A stretch of 64,000 nucleotides of DNA from NCBI GenBank assembly GCA_029058745.1, contig JAIDXM010000049.1, positions 208,803-272,802 on the forward strand. Reading direction: 5' to 3'. Position 1 is the first letter of the stretch. Each line of letters starts with the position of its first letter. Position numbers and translations under genes: made by a program. The DNA is from Muribaculaceae bacterium. GTDB lineage: Bacteria > Bacteroidota > Bacteroidia > Bacteroidales > Muribaculaceae. The notes under the pieces are model-generated. The model worked only from the letters and a program-made list of their open reading frames with translations. It had not been told where the DNA came from and ran no database searches. Below, piece by piece: positions 53,620-62,704 of this stretch.

Positions 53620-55140
53620 ATGAAACTCAATAAATATATACTGACAACAGCGGTGGCCTCCCTGGGCATCGGGCTCTCCTCATGCGGCTCCGACTGGCTT
53701 GACATCACCAACAACACCCAGGAGACTGTCGAGGACTACTATAAGACGGAGGCGAATATACAGCAGGCGGTGGTGGCCGCCTATGACCCTCTGCATTGGT
53801 TTGACTATGCCAACCACTATTGCGGCATCAATATCTATCCGGAAGTGATAGCAGACCAGTGTTTCCCCGGCGGTGGCGACGTGAACGACATGAACCAATG
53901 GAAGACGGTGTTCAATTTCAACACTACTCCTACGGTGGTGTTGGGCACAAGCTATTCAAATGCCTATTCAGGTGTGAAGCGATGCAACGACGCCATCTAC
54001 TATATGTATAACTATTGGCAACCCACCACAGAGAAGGAACTTGCCAACCGCGATTATTATGAGTCGCAGGTTATAGCCCTGCGTGCATTCTTCTATAATT
54101 ATCTGTGGCACTGGTGGGGAAATATAGCTTATTATGACACAAATCTATCGGGTGATTATCTTGCTCCCCAGTATTCCGCCGACGAGGTGTATGAGTTCAT
54201 AGTTGCTGACCTTGAGAAAGTCATCGCCGGCAATCATCTTCCCGAGAAGTGTGAGGGGGAGAACCTGGGACGTGTCACCAAGCATTTCGTATATATGCTG
54301 TATGCCGAGGTCGTGATGTATCAGAACGATGCCTCTCGCAAGGGGAAAGCATTGCAATATATGGAGGAGATTATTGAATCCGGCAAATATCAGCTTGTGT
54401 CAGATTTCGCATCGATATGGGATGTGGCCGGAGAATGGGGGCCGGAGTCGATTTTCGAAATCAACTATTCTGACTATCTGGCCAGCCGCAACTGGAGTTG
54501 GGGCGGCACAGCCGGCGGCACTGTAGTGCCTTGTATGATATTGCCGCGAGGCTACGACTCGTCGGACGGCATACATGACAATACCGGTTGGGGATTCGGC
54601 ACTGTGCGCAAGTCAACCTATGATTCTTACGCGTCCGGCGACACTCGCCGAGACGCCTCAATATGGCAACCGGCTCCCGGCTCATATAACCCCGGATATC
54701 AGGACACAGGATATTTCCTCGCCAAGTATGCTGGTCGCATAGGTGGCAATTCAGGACAGATAGCCGACGCGGTTCTCAACTATAACAATAACCTTCGTCT
54801 TTACCGTTATTCAGAGGCTCTTCTAAATGCCGCAGAGCTGGGTTCTCCCAAGGCGCAGACTTATCTTGATATGGTGCGTGCGAGAGCCGGACTGTCCTCG
54901 GTTCCAGCCACTCTTGACAATATAATCCAGGAGAGGGCATGGGAGTTCCTCGGTGAAGGGAAGCGTTATTGGGACCTCATACGTACAGGACTCGCCAAGG
55001 ACCTTCTCGTGGAAGACAATGAGATTCCTGACGGGCGTAAGGGACATTACACCGACAATAAGAAATATCTCCCGTTCCCACAGGATGAGATAGACAAGTG
55101 TCGCGGCACTCTCAAGCAGAACGACCAATATTTCCAGTAA
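53620..55140 (+). CDS. SusD-like glycan-binding lipoprotein
   Basis: 506 residues; lipobox LSSC (GIGLSSCGSDWLDI). SusD family features are the TPR-like helices, the N-terminal WLDITNNTQETVEDYY, YSEALLNAAELG and the C-terminal EFLGEGKRYWDLIRTG. It is the surface lid of the adjacent SusC transporter and binds the oligosaccharide. Aromatic-rich segments such as WHWWGNIAYYDT may form the sugar platform. Same operon as SusC and the following binding protein. Confidence 0.96.
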   Translation: MKLNKYILTTAVASLGIGLSSCGSDWLDITNNTQETVEDYYKTEANIQQAVVAAYDPLHWFDYANHYCGINIYPEVIADQCFPGGGDVNDMNQWKTVFNFNTTPTVVLGTSYSNAYSGVKRCNDAIYYMYNYWQPTTEKELANRDYYESQVIALRAFFYNYLWHWWGNIAYYDTNLSGDYLAPQYSADEVYEFIVADLEKVIAGNHLPEKCEGENLGRVTKHFVYMLYAEVVMYQNDASRKGKALQYMEEIIESGKYQLVSDFASIWDVAGEWGPESIFEINYSDYLASRNWSWGGTAGGTVVPCMILPRGYDSSDGIHDNTGWGFGTVRKSTYDSYASGDTRRDASIWQPAPGSYNPGYQDTGYFLAKYAGRIGGNSGQIADAVLNYNNNLRLYRYSEALLNAAELGSPKAQTYLDMVRARAGLSSVPATLDNIIQERAWEFLGEGKRYWDLIRTGLAKDLLVEDNEIPDGRKGHYTDNKKYLPFPQDEIDKCRGTLKQNDQYFQ

Positions 55141-55166
55141 AACTCACTCTCTGACAGAAATGCAAT

Positions 55167-57095
55167 ATGAATAATAAAAGCAGAATCATAATAAACGGAC
55201 TGATGGCAGGGGCATTGTTCGCCATGCCGTCCTGCTCCGATGAGCATATCAATGAGCCATCGATGGCCGGCCTTCCGCAGGCATCGGACTATCAGATTGG
55301 CATCACTGTCGATGAACTCAATAATGTGGAGCTCAATATCCTTGACAAGACCGGAAACAATGCCAAGGGGGTGTATCCGATATGGTATGTCAATGAGAGC
55401 GAGCGCCCATCCACGACACTCACATACCGCGACCTTATCACGATTGCCGGGGAATATCCTGTAGAGATGAAGGTGGGCAATTCAAACGGAGTGTCGGAGG
55501 GTTCTGTGACGGGAACCATAAAGATTGACAAGACCATATTCGATTTCGCGCCTTATATGAAGACCCTTACCGACGGTTCCGTAAAGCAGTGGGCCGTGGA
55601 TGGAACCAAGGAGGGGAACATGGCATGTGGCCCCGACGGGTCAGACCCTGCCGGGTGGTGGAACGGCTCCCCCGGATGCAAGGAAGCCGAAGGTGTCTAT
55701 GAGAATATCTTGAGTTTCGGCGACACAGGAGAGACCACGACAGGGTCGTATGTGTTTGATCCGGGTGTGTCAGGGACATTCTATGTCAATACAGGTGTAC
55801 ACTCGTTGCCGGGATATGAGGTGAACAATCCTGATGACGGGGCGGATTTCAGGGTTGCCGCAAGTGTTGTGGAATCATCGTTCACCCTTTCTCCTGAAGG
55901 AGCCAACCTATATCTTGTGTTGCCGGCAGACACTCCATTCCCGTATATCCCTTCGGAGGCAGGCTTCAAGAGCCCTAAGTATAGAATCGCAAGTTTCAGC
56001 AAGAATGAGATTACGCTCGTTCAGGAACTCGATGGCATAGCCTGGCAGTATATAATCGCGCCGAAAGCGGAGGCGGATGTGACTGTCACCGGATTCAAAT
56101 ATGATTATGAACACAATCTATGGAAGGATGCGCAGGTGAGCGTCGCTTCCACATGGTTTGCCGACGGAGGATGGTCTGAACTATCCACTCAACCGGATGT
56201 GACACTGACTCCCACAAAGGGAATCTCGCTGCATGTTCCGGATGAAACCGGAGGAGACCAGTGGCAAGGTCAGGTGCATGTCGAGACTGACATCGCGGTG
56301 CATTCAGGCGTCACTTACGATTTCTCCTGCAACGTGAATGTGCCGAAGGCAGGTCTTGTCACGGTGAAGGTGCAGAAAACAGGCGATGACAACACATTCT
56401 TCAATCAGAACCGTGTGGAGGTAGAACCCAATGGCTCGATTGTATGGTTCTCTGACATGGAAGGATTTGACGGAGTGTTGAAAATCAGTTTTGACTTTGC
56501 CGGATTCGGCGGTTGCGACATAGTGGTGGACAATATTGTTTTCAAGGAGCATCAGTATGACGATGGCACCATCATCCCTGCGGCTGCCAACGCGCCTTCG
56601 ATTTCCGACGCTGACAATATTTTTGCGGATTTTGAGGTTGTGAAATATTCCACATGGTTTGCCGACGGAAGTTGGAATATGGATGCCTGCGTGCAACCTG
56701 AGATTGTGTTCATGGGTGACGGCTACAGTTTCATCGCGCCCTCCGGAGTCGGGCCTGAACAATGGCAGGGACAGGTGCATGTCTGGACGAATGTGGCGAC
56801 ATCAGCATCCGACAAATATGATTTCATGATGACTGTTGAGTCGGATAAGGATATCAGCGGAGTCACCGTCAAACTGCAGAAGGGTGATTCCCTTGGCGAG
56901 GACGGAGATACTGACGACAACGTTTACATAGTGCTTGACCGTATTGATGTGGAGGCGGGAACCCCGTATCTGTATTTCTTCAAAGGTAAGCAGGGTATAG
57001 ATACTGGAAATCTGCAGCTGTGCATGGACTATGGTGGCGCGCCTGACAAGGCCAACATTACCGTTTCAGAAATCAAGATGCAGGTATCGAAATAA
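55167..57095 (+). CDS. Surface glycan-binding lipoprotein with tandem CBM-like modules
   Basis: 642 residues; lipobox MPSC. After a PKD-like N-terminal domain (about 30-115) and a middle region, two related beta-sandwich modules occupy about 325-460 and 490-640. Each begins with TWFADG(G/S)W and contains QWQGQVHV, with SGVTYDF or SDKYDF downstream, resembling CBM4/CBM_4_9 carbohydrate-binding modules. Position after SusD is the SusE/SGBP slot. It probably holds beta-glucan chains at the cell surface for GH16. No catalytic signature. Confidence 0.85.
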   Translation: MNNKSRIIINGLMAGALFAMPSCSDEHINEPSMAGLPQASDYQIGITVDELNNVELNILDKTGNNAKGVYPIWYVNESERPSTTLTYRDLITIAGEYPVEMKVGNSNGVSEGSVTGTIKIDKTIFDFAPYMKTLTDGSVKQWAVDGTKEGNMACGPDGSDPAGWWNGSPGCKEAEGVYENILSFGDTGETTTGSYVFDPGVSGTFYVNTGVHSLPGYEVNNPDDGADFRVAASVVESSFTLSPEGANLYLVLPADTPFPYIPSEAGFKSPKYRIASFSKNEITLVQELDGIAWQYIIAPKAEADVTVTGFKYDYEHNLWKDAQVSVASTWFADGGWSELSTQPDVTLTPTKGISLHVPDETGGDQWQGQVHVETDIAVHSGVTYDFSCNVNVPKAGLVTVKVQKTGDDNTFFNQNRVEVEPNGSIVWFSDMEGFDGVLKISFDFAGFGGCDIVVDNIVFKEHQYDDGTIIPAAANAPSISDADNIFADFEVVKYSTWFADGSWNMDACVQPEIVFMGDGYSFIAPSGVGPEQWQGQVHVWTNVATSASDKYDFMMTVESDKDISGVTVKLQKGDSLGEDGDTDDNVYIVLDRIDVEAGTPYLYFFKGKQGIDTGNLQLCMDYGGAPDKANITVSEIKMQVSK

Positions 57096-57107
57096 ATATT
57101 GGAGAAG

Positions 57108-57146
57108 AGTCATGGCCGTCCCGGTAAGGCCAGGACGGCCATGACT
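57108..57146. terminator. Strong hairpin between the binding protein and GH5
   Basis: AGTCATGGCCGTCC pairs perfectly with GGACGGCCATGACT around an 11-nt loop, followed by GTATTGG. It begins 13 nt after the stop codon. With no U-tract and GH5 beginning 40 nt later, partial termination or mRNA end protection is more likely than full termination. Confidence 0.5.
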
Positions 57147-57185
57147 GTATTGGTAAGGGAATACAAAAATTATTACAATATAATC

Positions 57186-58451
57186 ATGAGGCTTAATATC
57201 ATATTTTCTGGAATCGTCTCGGTGGCTATATCAATGATGGCGTGGAGTTGCGGTTCGAAGGCAGACAAGGAGTCTGCAGGTGGTGAGATGTTTGTAAAGG
57301 TGCAAGGACAGGACCTGGTGAAACCTGACGGTTCAAAGCTCTATATTGTAGGCACCAATCTCGGGAACTGGCTGAATCCAGAGGGGTATATGTTCGGATT
57401 TCAGAGGATGAATTCCCCACGGCAAATCAACGAACTTATCTCTCAGCTTGTAGGCCCGGACAAGGCGGCTGAATTCTGGAGTCAGTTCAAGGACAATTAT
57501 ATAACAAAGGCAGACATCGACTATATCGCCTCAACCGGGGCCAATACCATAAGGCTCCCGTTCCATTACAAACTCTTCACCGACGAGGACTATATGGGAA
57601 TCACTGTAGGACAGGATGGTTTCGCTCGTATCGACAGCGTGGTGGAATGGTGTCGCGACAACAACCTGTATCTGATTCTCGATATGCATGATGCGCCGGG
57701 AGGTCAGACCGGAGACAATATCGATGACTCCTACGGGTATCCATGGCTTATGGAGAGTGAGAAATCTCAGGAGATGTTCTGCGACATATGGCGTAGGATT
57801 GCCGACCGCTATAAGGATGAGCCGGTGATTCTCGGATATGAACTCATGAATGAGCCTATAGCGACATATTTCGATAATCAGGATGAACTGAATTCAAAGC
57901 TTGAGCCGCTTTATAAGCGTTGTGTTGCGGCCATCCGTGAAGTCGATACCAACCATATCGTGCTTATCGGCGCGCCTCAATGGAACAGTAATTTCGAGCC
58001 GTTGAAGGATACCACCTACGATGACAACATGATGTTTACATGCCACCGTTACGGAGGCCCTGCCACTGCGGAGGCGATACAATCGTATATCGATTTCAAG
58101 GATAAGAGTAATCGTCCGATGTATATGGGAGAGATCGGGCATAACACGGATGAATGGCAGTCCGATTTTGTGAAGGTCATGAAGGACAATAATATCGGTT
58201 ATACATTCTGGCCTTACAAGAAACGCGACAACAGTTGCATGATGGGAGTGAGGATGCCGGAGGAATGGGAGGAGGTAGTTAGGTTTGCTGAGGGGCCGCA
58301 CCATACGTTTGCCGAGGTCAGGGACGCCAAGCCTGACAGGGCAAAGGCCCAGAGGGCTCTCGACCGTTTCATCGAACTCTGCCGTCTTGACAGTTGTGTT
58401 CCGCAGGACGGTTATATACTCTCGATGGGGTTGAAAGTCCCCGTAAGATGA
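57186..58451 (+). CDS. GH5-family beta-glucanase lipoprotein
   Basis: 421 residues from MRLNIIFSGIVSVAISM; the frame opens at 57099 but crosses the hairpin. Lipobox AWSC. GH5 TIM barrel: GTNLGNWLNPEGYM, TGANTIRLPFHY, LILDMHDAPGGQ, acid/base Glu223 in YELMNEPIA, FTCHRYGG and nucleophile Glu316 in YMGEIGHN. The overall look is that of exo-beta-1,3-glucanase-like GH5 subfamilies. Last gene of the beta-glucan locus, it would work on laminari-oligosaccharides or beta-1,6 branches; the exact linkage is not determined. Confidence 0.88.
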   Translation: MRLNIIFSGIVSVAISMMAWSCGSKADKESAGGEMFVKVQGQDLVKPDGSKLYIVGTNLGNWLNPEGYMFGFQRMNSPRQINELISQLVGPDKAAEFWSQFKDNYITKADIDYIASTGANTIRLPFHYKLFTDEDYMGITVGQDGFARIDSVVEWCRDNNLYLILDMHDAPGGQTGDNIDDSYGYPWLMESEKSQEMFCDIWRRIADRYKDEPVILGYELMNEPIATYFDNQDELNSKLEPLYKRCVAAIREVDTNHIVLIGAPQWNSNFEPLKDTTYDDNMMFTCHRYGGPATAEAIQSYIDFKDKSNRPMYMGEIGHNTDEWQSDFVKVMKDNNIGYTFWPYKKRDNSCMMGVRMPEEWEEVVRFAEGPHHTFAEVRDAKPDRAKAQRALDRFIELCRLDSCVPQDGYILSMGLKVPVR

Positions 58452-58452
58452 A

Positions 58453-58491
58453 GTTAAAACGGCCGCGACTCTATGTCGCGGCCGTTTTAAC
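58453..58491. terminator. Bidirectional terminator between GH5 and PL11
   Basis: GTTAAAACGGCCGCGAC pairs perfectly (17 bp) with GTCGCGGCCGTTTTAAC around a 5-nt loop. A/T-rich stem ends supply short U-runs in both directions, between convergent genes. Confidence 0.75.
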
Positions 58492-58511
58492 TTGTGGAAA
58501 GTGTCGCACGT

Positions 58512-61436
58512 TCACTTCACGACGGTTTTCTTTCCGTTGATGATGTAGATTCCGGGAGAGGATATGCGCTCAAGGCGGATTCCCTGGAGAGTGTATATCA
58601 CATCCGGGCCGTTTGCGACTTTATCATCCTCGATGTTGGTTACGCCAGACATGTCGTCTTCCTGCTGTGCCACGTTTGGATTTCCCGCATATTTTACTGA
58701 GGGGTCGAACGAGAGGTGAGGCGGCTGGTTGTAGCAGCAGTTCTGGTTTACCACCTGGACACGGTAGTTGAGGTCGTCCATAAGGTGAGGGATACGGTAG
58801 TCGGTGGTGTAGCTTGTGGCGTTGATAATAAGATAGTGGGAGGTTTCGTCCCAGGTCATTATTTCCTCACGCCAGTCACCGAGTAGGTCTCCGAGCACAC
58901 ATGGATTGTATTTCGAGCTGTTGTTGAGCTTTCCGATTGTGTAGTTGCCATTGTTCACTTTATAGCGGTCAAACCATTTGCTGGTGGGATTCCAATGTGC
59001 GATAATGCTCTTGTCGTAGAATTCGTCATATAAGTCGCCGTCCCAATAGATACGGTTGTTGATACCCGCTCCGCTGCTTCCTATTTTCCATTCCACAGGT
59101 TCCCCGTTTTTTTCGATAGGCTCGCCTGTGAGGCAGTCGTGCACATATCCTGAGGCACTGTGAAGGAACTGTGAGTTGGGAGAAGAGCTGTCGAAGTGTG
59201 CCGCGAGTCCGCGTCCGGTGTCGGATTTTGCGGTGGTACGCAGGATAAGCTCTCCGGTTGCCGCGTCACGCAGGTCATAACCGTAGGGTGTCTCCTCATG
59301 CACCATGAATACCTCCATGCCAGGTCGGTCTGGGAGGAAGTCTCCGAGATGAAGGGCGTCGCCGTGTCCGAGACCGGTGCGGTAGAGCAGAGAGCCGTCA
59401 TGGTCGAGGGCAGCAGAACCGAACACAATCTCCTGTTTCCCGTCGCCATCGCAGTCGCCTACGGAAATCCAGTGAGCTCCTTCACCCCACAAGCCTTCAT
59501 TCTTCGTGGTGTTGCGGCTCACCCATCGTTCTTTTAGAGTCGTTCCGTCCCAGTCGTAGGCTCCTACGAACGCTCCGGCGTAATAACCTCTTGAGAAGAT
59601 AGGACTCGGATTTGCATCCGGCCCGTCAAGATATGCCAATGCCGCGAGATAACGTTCAGACCTGTTCTGGTTGGTGTCTCCCCATACATCGAGGCCGGCC
59701 TTATAGTCGGTATGGTAGGGGATTGTGGCGAGTTCAGCTCCTGTCATTCCATCGAATACGGTGATATACTCGGAACCGTGGTCTTGTTTGCCTCGTTCGC
59801 TGAGGAGGTTTTCTTCGGGGTCATCATTCCCGAGAAGCACATAGTTGCCTTCTCCGTCAATGGTGCCTGGCGCGGTCTTCATCATGAACTCGCCATATCC
59901 GTCGCCGTCGAGGTCCCATGCTATGAACTGCATCGTGTGGGCGCTGGTAAAGAAGTTCTGTCCGGCATGTATGCGCCACAGGCGTGTCCCGTCGAGTTTG
60001 AGACAGTCGAAAATCGCCGGAGATGTGGCTCCTGAGCTTGCGGCGTCTTTCTCATCGGAGGGCGACCATTTGAGGATAATCTCATACTCCCCGTCGCCGT
60101 CCATGTCGCAATAGCTTGCGTCGTTGGGGGTATATGCCGCGCCGTTAGAACTGTTGGGAGGTGTTTCCGTCGGGATGTAGAACGTCTGGTTGTCCCATGT
60201 CTTGCGGCTCACCTCGCTTTCAAGAAGCACCCCGGCCTTGTCGTATGTCTCGAGTAGGTAGTAGCTGTCGGCAGACCCTTCCTTGTCATTGAAGTTAGTG
60301 CGGTCGATGATATAGAGACCGTCATTGAGTGCGATATCCTGGGTGGAGGCGTCGCCACGGTATAACTTATATTTCACGCCGTAGCCGTCTGCCTCGCGAT
60401 GGCGCCACGACACAAGATTACCGGTGCCCATGTTGGCCCCTGAGAGACTGAGAGCCATGAGTCCTCTGTTTAGAGGCTTGGGAGCCGGTTTTGGCTGACG
60501 GTTGGTGACCTGGAATTTGAGGGAGAATGTCATCATTGTTTTCTCGCCCCTCATTACATCTACCTGAAGGGTGTTTCCATCGTTATATGATGTCTCTGCG
60601 GTATATCCCTCTACCATATCGAATTTGAAGTCGGTTGGCGCCCCGAACAGTTTAGGACGGTAAAGGGCTTTCTCACCGTTGCCAAGATTTGAAATAAGTG
60701 GCAACAGGTCGGTTTCTTTTGATTCTCCGGGAGTCTCGGCCACATTGGCGGAGAAGCCTTTGATGAAGGAAGACACAATCGCCAGTTCCTCATCCACCTC
60801 TCCGGTCACGGTAATGTTGCGTATGGCTATTTCCTTTGCGGAAGCATCCATGTCTATACCGTTTATGTTCATGAGGTAGAAATACATTGTGATGGGTTGC
60901 CCTTCGGATATGACATCACTGAGAGTGTATTCAAAATGGCTGTAGGCGGTCTTGTTGGAAGATGTGATCTTGTTTCTCAGCGGGGCGATTCCAATACGGA
61001 TTGATTTTTCTTTCTCCTCCCCGATTTGGTAATAGGCGCTGATATTGCCGGCGTCGGTGCCTATTTTTGCGGCATCGAAAGCGACGGAAGTCGGTTTAAA
61101 CTTGTGTCCGCCCTGTGGAGAGAGCGTCACGGAGATGCAGTGTCCGGCTGTCTTTGCTGTCACTTTTGTGGTCGGGGTGAACGCTGAGAACGGCGGGATA
61201 TATTCGACAGGTTCGAATCCGGTGTCGGCTCCGGAGGCTGTCAGTTGCCTCACTCTGGCGATTTTATCTCCGAGTTGGAATGATGCTGACACAAGAGGCA
61301 GATATTCCTCGTCGCCTGTGAGTGACACATCCGAAAGGTTGTCCGGGTCACTGAGTTGCCACGTAGCGGTGACTGTCTGGGCGGAAGCCCCGAAGACAGC
61401 GGCTGTTGCAATAAATGTAAGGATCTGTTTCTTCAT
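58512..61436 (-). CDS. PL11 rhamnogalacturonan lyase
   Basis: 974 residues with a signal peptide (IATAAVFGASAQ). An N-terminal beta-rich extension (about 20-330) precedes the lyase: a fibronectin-like start (GLMALSLSGANMGTGNLVSWR) and the eight-bladed PL11 propeller (about 430-920) with NDASYCDMDGDGEYEIILKW, AWDLDGDGYGEFMMKTAPGT, GLGHGDALHLGDF and HEETPYGYD. Repeated DxDGDGxxE loops fit calcium sites. It cleaves the rhamnose-galacturonate backbone of RG-I by beta-elimination. The C-terminal tail VIYTLQGIRLE...PGIYIINGKK resembles the LRR protein's tail. The products suit GH105. Own promoter at 61574-61604. Confidence 0.93.
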   Translation of the reverse strand: MKKQILTFIATAAVFGASAQTVTATWQLSDPDNLSDVSLTGDEEYLPLVSASFQLGDKIARVRQLTASGADTGFEPVEYIPPFSAFTPTTKVTAKTAGHCISVTLSPQGGHKFKPTSVAFDAAKIGTDAGNISAYYQIGEEKEKSIRIGIAPLRNKITSSNKTAYSHFEYTLSDVISEGQPITMYFYLMNINGIDMDASAKEIAIRNITVTGEVDEELAIVSSFIKGFSANVAETPGESKETDLLPLISNLGNGEKALYRPKLFGAPTDFKFDMVEGYTAETSYNDGNTLQVDVMRGEKTMMTFSLKFQVTNRQPKPAPKPLNRGLMALSLSGANMGTGNLVSWRHREADGYGVKYKLYRGDASTQDIALNDGLYIIDRTNFNDKEGSADSYYLLETYDKAGVLLESEVSRKTWDNQTFYIPTETPPNSSNGAAYTPNDASYCDMDGDGEYEIILKWSPSDEKDAASSGATSPAIFDCLKLDGTRLWRIHAGQNFFTSAHTMQFIAWDLDGDGYGEFMMKTAPGTIDGEGNYVLLGNDDPEENLLSERGKQDHGSEYITVFDGMTGAELATIPYHTDYKAGLDVWGDTNQNRSERYLAALAYLDGPDANPSPIFSRGYYAGAFVGAYDWDGTTLKERWVSRNTTKNEGLWGEGAHWISVGDCDGDGKQEIVFGSAALDHDGSLLYRTGLGHGDALHLGDFLPDRPGMEVFMVHEETPYGYDLRDAATGELILRTTAKSDTGRGLAAHFDSSSPNSQFLHSASGYVHDCLTGEPIEKNGEPVEWKIGSSGAGINNRIYWDGDLYDEFYDKSIIAHWNPTSKWFDRYKVNNGNYTIGKLNNSSKYNPCVLGDLLGDWREEIMTWDETSHYLIINATSYTTDYRIPHLMDDLNYRVQVVNQNCCYNQPPHLSFDPSVKYAGNPNVAQQEDDMSGVTNIEDDKVANGPDVIYTLQGIRLERISSPGIYIINGKKTVVK

Positions 61437-61793
61437 TCAGATTAGGTTTTATGGTGAATTATGGTGTTCGGTACGGTTGTTGCGGAATCTTGTGGTTTTT
61501 GGAAGTTTCGCATGGTGTACGGATTGGGTGTGCCCGGTTAAGGCTTTAGGCGACTCCGGCCACGATTCCGTTGCAAAGTTACAAAATGTTTTGGCTAAAG
61601 CAAATAAAGTCAGATAAATTTATGTGATTTATGGAGACAGTGTCATTTGCTTGCTTATTGTGTAGGGAGCTTCCCGGAATTTGTGGAATCGGACTTATAT
61701 GTATGACAGGATGGTGGGGAAGGTGGTTTTCATGCCGCCGACATTCAACATCTGCCTAAGAAAGTATGTTTTTTTCGGCATAATTATTTCTTA
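61437..61793. other. Intergenic region upstream of PL11 up to the IS end
   Basis: Contains the PL11 promoter and leader, then non-coding sequence. An inverted repeat CTAAGAAA...TTTCTTAG (about 61757-61793) abuts the IS end. No gene recognised. Confidence 0.6.
61574..61604 (-). promoter_or_regulatory. Consensus promoter for PL11
   Basis: On the minus strand, TTTG (61601-61604), exactly 19 nt, then TAACTTTG (61574-61581): a perfect Bacteroidetes promoter. The leader is about 130 nt. Confidence 0.7.
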
Positions 61794-62050
61794 GGGTGTT
61801 CAGTTCTATGTTCCAAAATTAACTCGCATTATTGAGTGTTCTGGAACGCAGAGCCACCCGATTCGGAGATAGATTCTCCTTGGCCCAGAGATCTATGTCC
61901 TTAAGTTTGACGTTGGCCAGGCGTACTTTGAAATTTTGTTTTTTAGCGTCAGAATAGACAGTGATTTTTGAATATAACGGCATCATCAGAATCATCGGTG
62001 TGAACCCGTGAATATTGTTTGGCGACACCTTTGATTTCAATATACCGAAT
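61794..62050 (-). mobile_element. Insertion-sequence end with transposase-like 3' fragment
   Basis: Starts with the terminal repeat GGGTGTTCAGTTCTATGTTC, matching the ends of the remnant at 12992-13394. On the minus strand it encodes an open C-terminal fragment with PLYSKITVYSDAKKQNFKV and NRVALRSRTLNNAS, stop at 61819. The other end is lost at a junction with the integrase fragment. IS family not recognised; the right border is approximate. Confidence 0.6.
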
Positions 62051-62636
62051 ACGGATTCAATTCCAAATGGGCAAGAACCATAAAGACCGAGACCTCTTGC
62101 TTGTCGATCAGACTTTGGGTATTCTTCGGTTTTATCACAATGATGATGTAAAGCCGGATGATTATATCTTCCCCTTGCTTGATAATGATACGCCCTTTGC
62201 AAAATTTGTCACGCAAGCCGACAAGGTCAGAATGCGCCCGGAACTGCGCCACAAGATGTATCAGGAGATTTCATCAAAGAACGCCCTTATCAACAAATAT
62301 CTGAAAAAGATTGCGGAGAAAGCGGAAATTGAAAAACCTCTTTCAATGCACATCAGCCGTCACTCATTCGCTCATATAGCGCAGGAGTCCGGAGCCGAAT
62401 TGTCTGCCATAAAGAATATTCTCGGTCATAGCAACCTCGCCACAACCGAACGATACATGGCCAGCTTCGATACCTCCAAGACCGATGAAACACTGCGCAA
62501 CGTCTTCGCCAAGAAACAATCCTCGGCAACAGCACCGGAGGAATCAGGGGCGACAAAAGAAGAGCAGGCAATCGAATTGCTAAAGGGTATGACCCCGGAA
62601 CAAATAATTGCTGTGATTTCGGCAATCAACAAATAG
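62019..62636 (+). pseudogene. Tyrosine recombinase (integrase) C-terminal fragment
   Basis: About 180-200 C-terminal residues of a phage-type integrase. The catalytic H-x-x-R is in MHISRHSFAHIAQESG, the second His in ILGHSNLATTE and the nucleophile Tyr in RYMASF. The first catalytic Arg and the N-terminal core-binding domain are missing, cut off at the IS junction. The frame opens with a TTG at 62019, but real homology seems to start near 62100. A helical tail of about 40 residues ends the frame. Not functional as it stands. Confidence 0.82.
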
Positions 62637-62688
62637 GACGTAATCGCCCCAGCGGCTTTAACAGGTTGCGTAATCCGCAAATTATCAC

Positions 62689-62696
62689 TAACTTTG
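62689..62696 (+). promoter_or_regulatory. -7 element for the AlbA/ATPase gene
   Basis: TAACTTTG fits TAnnTTTG. Initiation would be near 62703, almost on the first codon, suggesting a near-leaderless mRNA. Confidence 0.45.
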
Positions 62697-62704
62697 CAAC
62701 ATAA

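Noticed and set aside
61200..61225. TTCGAATCC stretch resembling a tRNA T-loop
   Set aside because: It is inside the PL11 coding sequence and has no flanking acceptor, D or anticodon stems.
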